64,000 nucleotides of DNA from Fimenecus sp045545735 (GCA_045545735.1 JAZQBM010000004.1:124001-188000), one strand, 5' to 3'. Positions 1 through 9,068 are shown, numbered from the stretch's first letter. A program made the numbers and translations. Notes: a model not told the origin generated them from the letters alone.

Positions 1-397
1 TTTCATAGGGCAGATACACAAACACTGTACCTATAACGGCTGTTGGCAGGCCAAGAGTAAGAATATATGGTCTAAACTTACCCATTTTACTCTTTGTATT
101 ATCAAAAAGCATTGCACGGGTTGGGGCAATAAGCAACATAATAAGCGTTGTTATAACATTCATTGTCTGCAAATCCATTGCGGTGATACCAATAGATGCA
201 CCTACAATCATACTACCCGCACTAAGACCTATCATACCCACGATTGCAGTTATAAAATACACACCTGCACCGCCAACTGAATATGCCGCAATCTCTTTAT
301 ACGGCACATAACTGCCTTCTGGTGCAGTTTTCCAGTTAGATTTAACGGCTTTAACACCGTTGGTTATTTTTCCAATAAGGTTAGTTGATTTTTCCAT
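1..397 (-). CDS. MFS/GPH-type sugar transporter, N-terminal part
   Basis: The gene runs off the left edge, so only about 132 N-terminal residues are visible. After a roughly 38-residue cytoplasmic leader come three or four hydrophobic segments with a loop reading FDNTKSKMGKFRPY. That loop matches the conserved D-x(n)-K-x-G-x-x-R-P between helices 2 and 3 of the glycoside-pentoside-hexuronide group of the major facilitator superfamily, which suggests cation-coupled uptake of a sugar or glycoside. The ATG at 397 follows a GGGGG Shine-Dalgarno site at good spacing. It is transcribed away from the PAP2 gene. The substrate cannot be told; glycosidase genes lie further right but are not in the same operon. 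Confidence 0.75.
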   Translation of the reverse strand, partial: MEKSTNLIGKITNGVKAVKSNWKTAPEGSYVPYKEIAAYSVGGAGVYFITAIVGMIGLSAGSMIVGASIGITAMDLQTMNVITTLIMLLIAPTRAMLFDNTKSKMGKFRPYILTLGLPTAVIGTVFVYLPYE

Positions 398-477
398 ATT
401 AATCCCCCACCAAATTATTCTTTAAAATTATTATAATGCTTTTTTATTCTAAAATCAATTATATACTTTTATAACTC

Positions 478-506
478 TTGAAAAAGACGGGAGTTTGTTG
501 TAAAAT
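478..506 (+). promoter_or_regulatory. Promoter of the PAP2 gene
   Basis: TTGAAA (478-483), 17-base spacer, TAAAAT (501-506), followed by an AAAGGAG ribosome site and the ATG at 539. Matches a sigma-A type promoter. Confidence 0.6.
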
Positions 507-538
507 ATTGTCATAAACTACATAAAGGAGATTGGAAT

Positions 539-1171
539 ATGGATTTTTCAATTTTTGACTCATTTGATATGAGTGTTTTCACATTCTTTGGTGAACAAAT
601 TCAAAGTGCTGCAATGAATATTGTTGCAGAATTTATCACTTTCTTTGGCGGTGGAGCCTTTGTTACACCAATGGCAATTGTTGGTGCTCTTTTAATTCCA
701 TTTAAGAAAACTCGTAAGTTTGGTATGGCTGTACTTTTTGCAGTTCTTGTTGGAACTCTTTGCACTAACCTTATTATGAAACCACTTTTCGACCGTCCTC
801 GTCCATACATCTATTACGCTGACAACCCTGTATTTATGAGTTGGCACGAGTTTGCAGGCGGACACATTGAAAGTGAAAAGTCATTCCCGTCAGGTCACAC
901 AACAGCGGCTTTTGAATTAGGTGTTGCAATATTCCTTGTTATGAAAAACAAGAAAATTGCTTGGATTTTCCCTGTATTCTCAGCACTCGTAGGTCTTTCT
1001 AGAATTTACCTTATGGTACACTATGTAACAGACGTTATCGGTGGCGTATTTGTTGGTGTATTTGCAGGTGTTATGGGTTATCTTATTATGAAAGCAATCA
1101 TTGAAAAGACAAAAAATACAAAGTTTGCCGAATTTGATTTAGCTGAAAAATTCAAGAAGAAATCTGCATAA
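539..1171 (+). CDS. PAP2-family membrane phosphatase
   Basis: A 210-residue integral membrane protein with the full acid-phosphatase signature: K81-x6-R-P (KPLFDRPRP), P117-S-G-H120, and S154-R155-x5-H161-x3-D165. H120 and H161 are the predicted catalytic pair on the outer membrane face. Family members dephosphorylate lipid phosphates such as undecaprenyl diphosphate or phosphatidylglycerophosphate; the substrate here is not determined by sequence. A hairpin right after the stop codon separates it from the penicillin-binding protein gene, though a shared transcript is possible, and a link to the undecaprenyl phosphate cycle of wall synthesis would fit that neighbour. Confidence 0.88.
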   Translation: MDFSIFDSFDMSVFTFFGEQIQSAAMNIVAEFITFFGGGAFVTPMAIVGALLIPFKKTRKFGMAVLFAVLVGTLCTNLIMKPLFDRPRPYIYYADNPVFMSWHEFAGGHIESEKSFPSGHTTAAFELGVAIFLVMKNKKIAWIFPVFSALVGLSRIYLMVHYVTDVIGGVFVGVFAGVMGYLIMKAIIEKTKNTKFAEFDLAEKFKKKSA

Positions 1172-1185
1172 TGCATAATAAAATC

Positions 1186-1222
1186 AATCACTCGTGTCAA
1201 AACTTGATACGGGTGATTTTTT
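1186..1222 (+). terminator. Stem-loop terminator overlapping the next ribosome site
   Basis: AATCACTCGTGTCAA (1186-1200) pairs with TTGATACGGGTGATT (1204-1218) across a 3-base loop, followed by T residues. The right arm holds GGGTGA, the only Shine-Dalgarno-like sequence for the ATG at 1223. Confidence 0.65.
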
Positions 1223-2824
1223 ATGCACAAAAGAGTTGCTATTTCATTTTTTGGACTTATGGTTGTATTCGGTCTTTTAATTGTTAATCTTGGGTTTATA
1301 GGGCTTAATCTTGGCACATCAACTGCGTCACAGGGTTCAAACGAAAAAAGTGTTGTTCTTGGCACTTCAAGAGGTATGATTTATGACTGCAATGGCTCAA
1401 GACTTGTAAACACCGAATCACAAAATGTAACGGTTTGCTTGCCGACTACAAGTGCGTTTAATACAATTTCAGAATTTGTGACAGATGAAGAAAAATCAAC
1501 TATTTATGATAATATGTCAAATGGTAAAATCAGCGTATTCAACTCTTTACAGAAATTTAATGAAAATGATATACGCTCAACATCCGTAGTCAACAGATAT
1601 TCCCAAAATCAACCTTGCGTACACTTAATAGGGCATCTTGACGAAAGCGGCGATGGTGCTATGGGGCTTGAAAAAGCATATAATAGTTATCTTAAACAAC
1701 AAAGTGGTGAAATCAAGGCTAAATGGAGTGTTGATGCACTTGGTCACATACTTTTAGGCGAGAATATTGAATTTGAGAAAACCGACTATCTTTCCCCTGC
1801 AGGAATTCAGTTGACTATTGACTTGAATATTCAAAGAATTGCCGAAAATGCTTTGTTGCACCATAACATCGGCAAAGGTGCGTGTGTTGTGCTTGATGCG
1901 GAAACCTGCGAAATTTTGGCGTGTGCATCTGTGCCTGAGTTTAATCCGCTGAATTTGTCCGATGATATTAAAAATAACGACTCCCCTTTTATAAATCGTG
2001 CGTTGACACCATATACTGTCGGTTCGGTTTTTAAGCCATTTGTAGCGGTTTCTGCAATTGAGAGCAATATTGAATTCACATACAACTGTACTGGCAGTAT
2101 TGATATAAACGGGACTGTTTTCAGGTGTAACAACTCGACATCTCACGGATATTTAAATTTAAAGACTGCTATGGAGAAGTCCTGCAACACATATTTTATT
2201 GCGTTGGGGCAAAAAATTGGTGTCGAAAAACTGCTCACATTATGCTCGTCTTTAGGATTGGGAAAAAGCGTTGAATTAGCTGATAATTTCTACTTGAAAT
2301 CGGGAATATTACCGTCAAGCGAGAGCATAAATTCGTTACAAGCACTTGCAAACTTATGCTTTGGTCAAGGCGAATTGCTTGTAAATCCCGTACAGATGGC
2401 AGTAGCATATGCTTGTTTTGCAAATGGGGGCTATTACCGTGAACCTACACTTATGAAAGGGATTATTGATAAAAACGGTGACGTAATACAAAGGGTAAAG
2501 TTACCTGAAAAATACAAAGTTCTCAATAAAACTACAATTGAAAAAATTGACGTAATTCTTGAAAGCGTAGTTGCTAATGGTAATGCAATTCGTGCATACT
2601 CCGAAATAGTTACCAATCACGGCAAAACCGCAACTGCACAAAGTGGATGGTATGAAGATAACAGAGAAATCACACACACTTGGTTTTGTGGGTATTTCAC
2701 TTTTAATCAAAAAACTTATGTATCTGTAATCTTTAAGGAAGACGGCTCGTCAGGTGCTGTGGACTGTGCACCGGTATTCAAAGAAATCAGCGAAAATATT
2801 GTTAAAAACTATACAGAAAAATAA
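1223..2824 (+). CDS. Class B penicillin-binding protein (transpeptidase)
   Basis: A 533-residue protein with one N-terminal membrane anchor (about residues 7-29), an extracytoplasmic dimerisation region, and a C-terminal transpeptidase domain. Active-site motifs are S268-V-F-K271 (acyl-serine SxxK), S320-C-N322, and K468-T-A470 in place of the usual KTG. The C terminus ends soon after the transpeptidase fold, with no PASTA domain, so it resembles the short PBP2/FtsI/PbpA-type cross-linkers of sporulating Firmicutes more than SpoVD. It should cross-link peptidoglycan outside the membrane in elongation, division or sporulation. KTA instead of KTG is the odd point; I believe some clostridial homologues share it. 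The start has only the GGGTGA site inside the preceding hairpin. Confidence 0.88.
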   Translation: MHKRVAISFFGLMVVFGLLIVNLGFIGLNLGTSTASQGSNEKSVVLGTSRGMIYDCNGSRLVNTESQNVTVCLPTTSAFNTISEFVTDEEKSTIYDNMSNGKISVFNSLQKFNENDIRSTSVVNRYSQNQPCVHLIGHLDESGDGAMGLEKAYNSYLKQQSGEIKAKWSVDALGHILLGENIEFEKTDYLSPAGIQLTIDLNIQRIAENALLHHNIGKGACVVLDAETCEILACASVPEFNPLNLSDDIKNNDSPFINRALTPYTVGSVFKPFVAVSAIESNIEFTYNCTGSIDINGTVFRCNNSTSHGYLNLKTAMEKSCNTYFIALGQKIGVEKLLTLCSSLGLGKSVELADNFYLKSGILPSSESINSLQALANLCFGQGELLVNPVQMAVAYACFANGGYYREPTLMKGIIDKNGDVIQRVKLPEKYKVLNKTTIEKIDVILESVVANGNAIRAYSEIVTNHGKTATAQSGWYEDNREITHTWFCGYFTFNQKTYVSVIFKEDGSSGAVDCAPVFKEISENIVKNYTEK

Positions 2825-2836
2825 TTCCATTTTGTA

Positions 2837-2865
2837 TTGACATTGGACTCTAAAAAATATATAAT
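2837..2865 (+). promoter_or_regulatory. Consensus promoter for the tRNA
   Basis: TTGACA (2837-2842), 17-base spacer, TATAAT (2860-2865): both hexamers perfect. Transcription would start a few bases before the tRNA at 2883. Confidence 0.85.
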
Positions 2866-2882
2866 ATTTGAGCAACTGAAAA

Positions 2883-2959
2883 GGGCCACTAGCTCAGTTG
2901 GTTAGAGCATCCGGCTCATAACCGGACGGTCATAGGTTCGAGTCCTATGTGGCCCACCA
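2883..2959 (+). tRNA. tRNA with CAU anticodon (Met elongator or Ile2)
   Basis: A 77-base cloverleaf with encoded CCA: the acceptor arm GGGCCAC pairs with GTGGCCC, the D arm contains AGCTCAGTTGG, the anticodon loop is CTCATAA, the anticodon arm CCGG/CCGG, and the T arm contains GGTTCGAGTCC. The CAU anticodon means either elongator methionine or, if the C is modified to lysidine by TilS, isoleucine for AUA. The anticodon arm resembles Bacillus tRNA-Ile2, but this cannot be settled by eye. It does not have the initiator-type arm with three G-C pairs. Confidence 0.95.
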
Positions 2960-3003
2960 ATAGAAAACACTTGACTTTTTGTGAAGTGTTTTCTATTTTT
3001 TTA
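2960..3003 (+). terminator. tRNA transcript terminator
   Basis: ATAGAAAACACTT pairs with AAGTGTTTTCTAT, followed by a run of seven T, right after the CCA end. Confidence 0.85.
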
Positions 3004-3326
3004 TAATTTTTTGAGACTCAACTTGTAAATCTCCCATTTGCATTGTGAGTCTGCAATTCAACTCCTATTATGAACATCACCTCAGTACCTTGGTATTGAT
3101 ATACGACAAATCCCTTGAAATATAGGGATTTCTTTATTTTTGTCTTGAAATTGCGTCTGGTTTTTGGGCACTTTTTTCATTTTTAGAACATATGAAAAAT
3201 TGTAATCGTAGATGGAATATAAAAATCACACCCACAACAACCTACAACGCCTAAAAACTGTTGCTTTTTTCTTTGTGAGTGATATAATTTATTTATATTT
3301 AAGTACTATATGAAAGAAGTGGTAAT
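3004..3326. other. Intergenic region with hairpin, repeat copy and promoter
   Basis: No gene is seen. AAATCCC (3108-3114) and GGGATTT (3125-3131) form a small hairpin followed by T-rich DNA. A 21-base sequence at 3202-3222 recurs inverted at 19874-19894. A promoter, TTGCTT (3261-3266), 16 bases, TATAAT (3283-3288), precedes the redox operon at 3327. Confidence 0.5.
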
Positions 3327-4871
3327 ATGGTAAAAAACTATGATGCAGTTGTTATCGGTGCAGGTAACGGCGGACTTGTAGCATCAGCTCGTCTTGCCAA
3401 AGAGGGAAAAAAGACATTACTTATTGAACGTCATAATTTACCCGGTGGATTTGCTACAAGTTTTGTAAGAGGTAGATTTGAATTTGAGGCATCTCTTCAT
3501 GAGCTTTGTGGTATCGGCTCAATTACAGGAAAATCACCATTGTTGAAGATTTTCCAAGAAGTCGGTGCAGCAGATAAAATAGAATGGGTTGCACTTGATG
3601 AAGCATACAGATTGCTCACATTGGATGAAAATGAAAAGTGCGACTATTTAATGCCTTTGGGTAAGGATGCTTTTATAAATAAACTTGAAGAATATGACCC
3701 AGGTTCTGCTCCCGTAGTTACAAAGATTTTTGACCTTATTGAAAGTATTGAAAAAACTCTGGACTTCGTAAGCAACATTGAAGATTTCAAGCCCTCAATG
3801 ATTAAAGAAATTTTTTCGGAGCATACAGACTTTCTTAAGGTTGCAAACTATTCTGTTGACGAGGTGTTGAAATCATTCGGTGCGAGTCAAAAAACAAGAG
3901 ACATACTTAACGGATATTGGTGTTATCTTGGTCAGCCTACTGACGAGCTTAATGTTATTCACTATTTCACAATGCTTCACTCATATATTATTGATGGTGC
4001 TGTTATTCCAAGGGGCAGAAGCCATCAAATAAGCACTGCTTTGCTTGAGGCATTTACCGAAAATGGTGGCGAGGCATGGTTTAACACAAGCGTTAAGAAA
4101 ATAAATGTTGAAAACGGTGTTGCAACAGGTGTTGTGCTTGATGATGGTACTCAGATAAATGCTAAAGTGGTTATCTGCAACGCTTCGCCGTATAATGCAT
4201 TTACAAAACTTATTGACGAAAATGCTATTCCTGAGAAACTTAAAAAGGAAGTAAATGCTAAGACTTTGAGTGCAAAAGGATTTGCAGTATTTTTGGGACT
4301 TAACCGTTCTGCAGATGAATTAGGGCTTAATAACCACACTTATTTCATTTATCCCACAAACGATAACAGAAAGTGCTATGAATTAAGCAAAAATCTTGAG
4401 ACAAATGATGTTCAGGCAACAGTTTGTCTTAACAGAGCATTTGACGACTGTTCACCTAAGGGCACAAGTATTCTTTATATGACTTCTATTTTTGCAGGCG
4501 ACGAATGGAGCAAGGTTTCTGTTAAGGATTACCATAAAACAAAGCATGCCTTTGCAGAAAAAATGATAGATAATTTCGAAAAAGCAACAGGTGTTAAAAT
4601 TAAGGATTATATAGAAGAAATTGAAATTGCAACACCAATGACCTATGCTCGTTATACTGATGCTCCTGCAGGAACTATCTACGGTTACGAGGCAAGCAAG
4701 GAAGACGGTATTGTTAAAAGAATTGTTTTTGATTTGATTGATAAAGGCATACCGGGACTTTACTTTGCAGGTGGCTATACCACAAGACATATGGGTTATT
4801 CTCCAAGCTATACAACTGGCGATATGGCAGCAAAGAAAGCAATACTCGCTATGGAAAAGGAGGTAAAATAA
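3327..4871 (+). CDS. Phytoene-desaturase-like FAD oxidoreductase
   Basis: A 514-residue flavoprotein. The N terminus carries the Rossmann dinucleotide motif VIGAGNGGLVASARLAKEG, then an ERHNLPGGFATSF segment typical of carotenoid desaturase/isomerase-type amine-oxidase-fold enzymes, and the C terminus has the matching FAD site GLYFAGGYTTRHMGYSPSY. No membrane segment. Family members desaturate, isomerise or saturate polyenes and related substrates; no carotenoid synthesis gene is visible here, so the substrate is unknown. The next gene starts directly after the stop codon, so the two are surely co-expressed, and the partner reductase probably supplies or accepts electrons. Confidence 0.82.
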   Translation: MVKNYDAVVIGAGNGGLVASARLAKEGKKTLLIERHNLPGGFATSFVRGRFEFEASLHELCGIGSITGKSPLLKIFQEVGAADKIEWVALDEAYRLLTLDENEKCDYLMPLGKDAFINKLEEYDPGSAPVVTKIFDLIESIEKTLDFVSNIEDFKPSMIKEIFSEHTDFLKVANYSVDEVLKSFGASQKTRDILNGYWCYLGQPTDELNVIHYFTMLHSYIIDGAVIPRGRSHQISTALLEAFTENGGEAWFNTSVKKINVENGVATGVVLDDGTQINAKVVICNASPYNAFTKLIDENAIPEKLKKEVNAKTLSAKGFAVFLGLNRSADELGLNNHTYFIYPTNDNRKCYELSKNLETNDVQATVCLNRAFDDCSPKGTSILYMTSIFAGDEWSKVSVKDYHKTKHAFAEKMIDNFEKATGVKIKDYIEEIEIATPMTYARYTDAPAGTIYGYEASKEDGIVKRIVFDLIDKGIPGLYFAGGYTTRHMGYSPSYTTGDMAAKKAILAMEKEVK

Positions 4872-6041
4872 ATGAGCAAGAAAAAGTTTTCTATAAATGG
4901 CACTTTCAAGGATAGTGTGAATACTATAAAGTTTTTAACAGAGAGAAAACAGTTTATTGATAGTGCCCCAGCAGTTTTACCAACTCGTACTGATGATTTT
5001 GGTGTAAATAAAGTTGCAAAAAGCCTTCATCCTAAAGAGCAAAAGCTTGTAATCAGCAGAATTGAAGAACATACAGATATTGCAAAAAGCTATTATTTCA
5101 AAGGTGAAACAGAACTTGCATATTTCAAAGCAGGTCAATACCTTACCTTTAAACTTGAAATAGGCAACTCAGTTGTTACTCGTTCATATTCAATAGCCTC
5201 CTCCCCTGCAAGTGCATTAAACGGTGAATATCAGATTACTGTTAAGCGTATTGCTGACGGCTTCGTTTCCGATTATATTCTTGACAACTGGAATGTGGGC
5301 GATGAAGTTATCGCTTATGCACCCGAGGGTAATATGACATATTGTCCTTTAAGAGATGCCCAAAATATCGTTGCTATTGCAGGCGGTAGTGGTATTACTC
5401 CTTTCTTATCTCTTGCGAGAGCGATAGACCAAGGTGATGAGGATTGCACCCTTACTTTACTTTATGGTTGCAGAACATCTGACGAAATCCTTTTCAAATC
5501 AGAGCTTGACTCACTTTCTGAGAAAAACGACAAAATCAATGTAGTTTATGTTCTTAGTCATAGCGACGAAGAAGGCTATGAAAAAGGCTTTGTGGGTGCA
5601 GATATTATAAAGAAATATGCTCCAGATGGAAATTACAGCATTTTCGTTTGTGGCCCAGGTGGTTTGTATAAATTCCTTGAAACAGAACTTCCAAAACTCC
5701 AGATAGAAAGAAAATATATTCGATTTGAAGTTTTCTCTTCTGGTAAAAAAGTTGATGAAGAGCCAAACGAATACAACATCACAGTTATTAACCGTGGAAA
5801 TGAATCAGTAATTAAAGCAAGCAGTAATGAAACTGTGCTTTGTGCATTTGAACGAGCAGGCATAGAAGTCCCTGCAAGGTGTCATACAGGCGAATGTGGT
5901 TTTTGCAGAAGTAAACTTGTTAGCGGTAAAGTTTATATCCCCGAGGGCGAAGACAAGCGTCGTATAGCAGATATGCAGTTTAATTTCATACACCCTTGCT
6001 GTTGCTACCCCGAAAGCGACCTTGTTGTAAGAATCAATTAG
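4872..6041 (+). CDS. Flavin reductase with C-terminal 2Fe-2S ferredoxin domain
   Basis: A 389-residue electron-transfer protein. After about 90 residues comes a ferredoxin-NAD(P) reductase module with the flavin motif RSYSIASSP and the nucleotide site GGSGITPFLSLAR. The C-terminal 85 residues are a plant-type ferredoxin with CHTGECGFC and a final HPCCCYP supplying the fourth cysteine. It would pass electrons between NAD(P)H, FAD/FMN and the iron-sulphur cluster, as in CDP-deoxyglucose reductase or oxygenase reductase components. It sits zero bases after the desaturase-like gene, with its ribosome site AAGGAGG inside that gene's last codons, so it is likely the dedicated redox partner. Confidence 0.85.
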   Translation: MSKKKFSINGTFKDSVNTIKFLTERKQFIDSAPAVLPTRTDDFGVNKVAKSLHPKEQKLVISRIEEHTDIAKSYYFKGETELAYFKAGQYLTFKLEIGNSVVTRSYSIASSPASALNGEYQITVKRIADGFVSDYILDNWNVGDEVIAYAPEGNMTYCPLRDAQNIVAIAGGSGITPFLSLARAIDQGDEDCTLTLLYGCRTSDEILFKSELDSLSEKNDKINVVYVLSHSDEEGYEKGFVGADIIKKYAPDGNYSIFVCGPGGLYKFLETELPKLQIERKYIRFEVFSSGKKVDEEPNEYNITVINRGNESVIKASSNETVLCAFERAGIEVPARCHTGECGFCRSKLVSGKVYIPEGEDKRRIADMQFNFIHPCCCYPESDLVVRIN

Positions 6042-6090
6042 TGAGTTGAGTCTATATTTTGACTCCTGTCACGACCACCACAGCGAAAAA

Positions 6091-6114
6091 GGTACCCTTT
6101 AGGGTGTATTTTTT
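6091..6114 (+). terminator. Short terminator of the redox operon
   Basis: GTACCC, loop TTTA, GGGTGT followed by TTTTTT. A six-pair stem with two wobble pairs, modest strength. Confidence 0.45.
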
Positions 6115-6201
6115 GTTGTGCATTGAAAATGAGGAGTCGAACCGATAGTTCTGAGCGTTAAGAAAACGATACATAATTTTGCAAAAGTAGAGTATATAAC
6201 A

Positions 6202-6240
6202 AAAAAAGCCTTGAGAGTTTTGATTTCTCAAGGCTTTGGT
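6202..6240. terminator. Bidirectional terminator
   Basis: GCCTTGAGA (6208-6216) pairs with TCTCAAGGC (6226-6234), with A residues before and T residues after, placed between convergent genes. Near copies occur at about 60430 and 62519. Confidence 0.8.
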
Positions 6241-6253
6241 TTTGTTATTAAGT

Positions 6254-8623
6254 TTATTTTGTTTGTGAAAACTCGTTATTGAGTGCTTTTTCTACAATTT
6301 CCACATTACCGATTTCACCGTTTACATACTCGCCGTTTTGGTAATATGCTTGTGAATTGATATTTACAACGGCATCCGTCGGCACATATAAAACAGCATT
6401 CATATCTTGTGGGAGAGTAAGGTTGATAGTGTAATTTTCGTTTGTCTTTTCATAATCCAGAGTAATTAATCCTTTTACACTTGGAACGGTACAATTCATA
6501 CTGTCGGACAAAGTGTATTGGGGGTCAATTTTAACCTTTTCATAGCCCGACTCAAGGGGAGTGATTCCTGCAAAATGCTTACTCATTATAACAAGAGGTC
6601 CACCAGTCGATGCATGATTTTTAGTGCCTTGCCAAGCGGCCCAAAACTCCCATAAGGTTGAATAATCCTTGCCTACCATACTTTCATATCTGTCTTTTAT
6701 TCTGTCTTTGGCAAGTTCATATTCTCCCATTTTGCAAAGAGCTTCAAGAACATAATATTCCATGTACGGACCTGAATTTTGAGTAGTTGCGAGTACATTC
6801 TTGATGGTGTCATACTGCTCTTTGTCTGCAAGTCCTGACAAAACTGCAAGAGCATTGGCTCTGTCATCAGGCTTTTTCGTATCATCACTTTTAAAGCCGT
6901 TTTCTGTCCAAAGATTTTTATATCCTTTTGCAATTATTTCTTTTCTTTCGGTAATATACGAAATATCTTCATCTTTTCCTAATTTTTCTGCCATTTTTTC
7001 TGTGGCGGAAAGAGCATAATAAACCCATGCATTCTCAATGGCGGTCACATCTGCTTTGTAGCCCCAGTCAACCCAATCCCATGAGCCCTCACGATGAACA
7101 ACAAGATTATTTTCTCCCATTTCCCAAAGCTTCAGGTAGTCAACAGATGCATCATAAACCTTTTCGATAAATGCTTTGTCACCTGTATACTCATAGTAAG
7201 TATAAAAGCCGACAATACCTGCAAGCTGCTGAACAGGGAGTTCAAAATAGTCACCACTAATAGGTACAACCGTCTGTAACACCTTTGACTCGTCAACGTG
7301 GGAAAGCATAGCATCTACGCCTTTTTGATAGAGTAAGTAAGAATTGCTATCCATAGAGTACATTGTCATATTCATTTCGATTGTGACATCACCCCACCAT
7401 TGAGCTCTTTCTCTGTCGGGACAATCCATAAAATTGTCACGCATTGTAACATAGAGAGTACGCAAAGATTTTTGCCACAAAGAATTTAAAAATTCATCAT
7501 CGCACTTAAAGTTACCGGCAAATGAGCTATCATATCCTGTTTCACGGTATTTGAGAGCAACAACTGTAACGCCGTGAGGTATGTCATAAGTAATATGCTC
7601 ACCGTTAACCCAACCTAATGCCTCAAACTCCTGCTCGCCATCTTTAGTTATATAGGTGGTTGAAACTGCACCGATTGGAGTGTTCTCTGTTATTATGCGA
7701 ATCTTTTTGCCTTTAGGTGCTATAACTTTAAGATATGTAGTAACTTGTGCGTTGTAAGGAATATCAACTGTGATTTTTTCACCGAAAAGATTTTTTACAG
7801 TATAGTTTTCGTAATCCTTTGAATTCTCATAATCTTTAAGACCGTAATCCTTCACGAATGGTATTCCTCTCGGATAAAGCTTGCCATAAGCACCTTCACC
7901 GCCGTTAGCATATTCAGTTGCATTCTCCCAAGACGAAAAATCAAAAGTTGCATTGAGCCAATCGCCTATATCTTTTCTTGCATCGAAATAAATACTGTGT
8001 TCAGGGAGTCTATAATTTGGCTTATAAAGAATGCTGTCACCATAAGCATCATTCTTTTTTACCTTCCAACTGTTGTCAGAAATTATGGTGATGTCATTGT
8101 TTATGGCTTCAAAAAGGAATCCGCCCTGACCACTGCTGTTATATGAATAGCTTGTTTCATCATCCCAATACCACACTAAAGCACAAATAGTGTTTTCCCC
8201 CTCTTGTAAGTATGGGGCAACATCTATACTGTCATAATAACAACTGTTTTCAGAGGGACCACGTTTCACACTACCCTCAAAAACAACAGTTTCTCCGTTT
8301 ATGTAAAGCCAATATTTTGAATCAGCTGAAATATGAGCAATAAGTTCTTCAGGTTTGTTTTCAAGATTTATCTTTTTATTAAAGCACATCCAGACATTTT
8401 CTTCCGTCAGGTTTTCCTTATCCCAAATCCAATGTGCCTTCCAATCAGTTTTTTCGCCCGTAGAAATCACTTGGTATTCAGGAATACTTTCGGGAATCTG
8501 GTAATCATTTGTATAAGGTGTGTTCGTCATATTCCCCCAAAATAAAAGTGGTGAATAATACGAAAAAATAAGACTTGCCACTATTAAAACAGCAGGAATG
8601 ATTAATAACAGTAATTTTTTCAT
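6254..8623 (-). CDS. GH78-like (alpha-L-rhamnosidase family) exo-enzyme, membrane anchored
   Basis: A 789-residue protein with an N-terminal membrane anchor or uncleaved signal (residues about 3-25). Beta-sandwich regions follow, then an (alpha/alpha)6 barrel with MDCPDRERAQWWGD near residue 400, which corresponds to the MDCPxRxERxxWxGD signature around the catalytic acids of GH78. The C terminus carries the usual small beta domain. It probably removes terminal rhamnose or a related sugar from glycans at the cell surface. No lipobox is seen. It follows the ABM gene with a terminator between, so it is likely its own unit. The exact sugar is uncertain, as GH78-like proteins vary. Confidence 0.75.
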   Translation of the reverse strand: MKKLLLLIIPAVLIVASLIFSYYSPLLFWGNMTNTPYTNDYQIPESIPEYQVISTGEKTDWKAHWIWDKENLTEENVWMCFNKKINLENKPEELIAHISADSKYWLYINGETVVFEGSVKRGPSENSCYYDSIDVAPYLQEGENTICALVWYWDDETSYSYNSSGQGGFLFEAINNDITIISDNSWKVKKNDAYGDSILYKPNYRLPEHSIYFDARKDIGDWLNATFDFSSWENATEYANGGEGAYGKLYPRGIPFVKDYGLKDYENSKDYENYTVKNLFGEKITVDIPYNAQVTTYLKVIAPKGKKIRIITENTPIGAVSTTYITKDGEQEFEALGWVNGEHITYDIPHGVTVVALKYRETGYDSSFAGNFKCDDEFLNSLWQKSLRTLYVTMRDNFMDCPDRERAQWWGDVTIEMNMTMYSMDSNSYLLYQKGVDAMLSHVDESKVLQTVVPISGDYFELPVQQLAGIVGFYTYYEYTGDKAFIEKVYDASVDYLKLWEMGENNLVVHREGSWDWVDWGYKADVTAIENAWVYYALSATEKMAEKLGKDEDISYITERKEIIAKGYKNLWTENGFKSDDTKKPDDRANALAVLSGLADKEQYDTIKNVLATTQNSGPYMEYYVLEALCKMGEYELAKDRIKDRYESMVGKDYSTLWEFWAAWQGTKNHASTGGPLVIMSKHFAGITPLESGYEKVKIDPQYTLSDSMNCTVPSVKGLITLDYEKTNENYTINLTLPQDMNAVLYVPTDAVVNINSQAYYQNGEYVNGEIGNVEIVEKALNNEFSQTK

Positions 8624-8660
8624 GGTAACATCTCCTTTATCAAAACAATTATACCACCCA

Positions 8661-8695
8661 TAAAATAAAAGAGCAACAGCGAAATACTGTTGCTC
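8661..8695 (-). terminator. Terminator after the ABM gene
   Basis: GAGCAACAG (8671-8679) pairs with CTGTTGCTC (8687-8695); on the minus strand it is followed by TTTTATTTT. Confidence 0.85.
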
Positions 8696-8716
8696 ATGGG
8701 GTTAAGTAATAATATT

Positions 8717-9049
8717 TTATTCTTTTATGAATGCTTTGTCTTTTTCGGGAATTCCCAGCTCATCAGTAATATATCGTTCCACTTTCATACTTAAATCATA
8801 CTTTTCACGCAAGTCAATGATTTTTTGCATCATAGGGGATTTGTGGTGAATATCGATTGCTTGTTGACTTTCCCAACTATCAATTAAAAGAACAGTTTCA
8901 TTATTATTCATCGGTAAAAAGTATTCATATTTCAGATTACCTTTTTCAGCACGGATTTCGTCTACGATTCCACTTGAAATCATTTCTTCTGCAAATTTTC
9001 TCGCATTTCTATTTGTGCCTGAATAGTAAATATTTATTGTTATTGCCAT
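8717..9049 (-). CDS. ABM-domain (quinol monooxygenase-like) protein
   Basis: A 110-residue ferredoxin-like single-domain protein of the antibiotic-biosynthesis-monooxygenase superfamily. Visible landmarks are the core strand ETVLLIDSWES, then HHKSPMMQKI, and the ending DLSMKVERYITDE. Relatives include YgiN-type quinol monooxygenases and other small dimers whose real substrate is often unknown. It starts after an AGGTGAT ribosome site. A second, truncated copy of the C-terminal half lies at 14523-14654. Membership of the family is clear, the activity is not. Confidence 0.78.
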   Translation of the reverse strand: MAITINIYYSGTNRNARKFAEEMISSGIVDEIRAEKGNLKYEYFLPMNNNETVLLIDSWESQQAIDIHHKSPMMQKIIDLREKYDLSMKVERYITDELGIPEKDKAFIKE

Positions 9050-9068
9050 TTTATCACCTCGTTAAAAT

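Noticed and set aside
6121..6180. tRNA-like T-arm sequence on the minus strand (GGTTCGACTCC)
   Set aside because: The flanking arms do not pair and no anticodon or D arm can be placed upstream.
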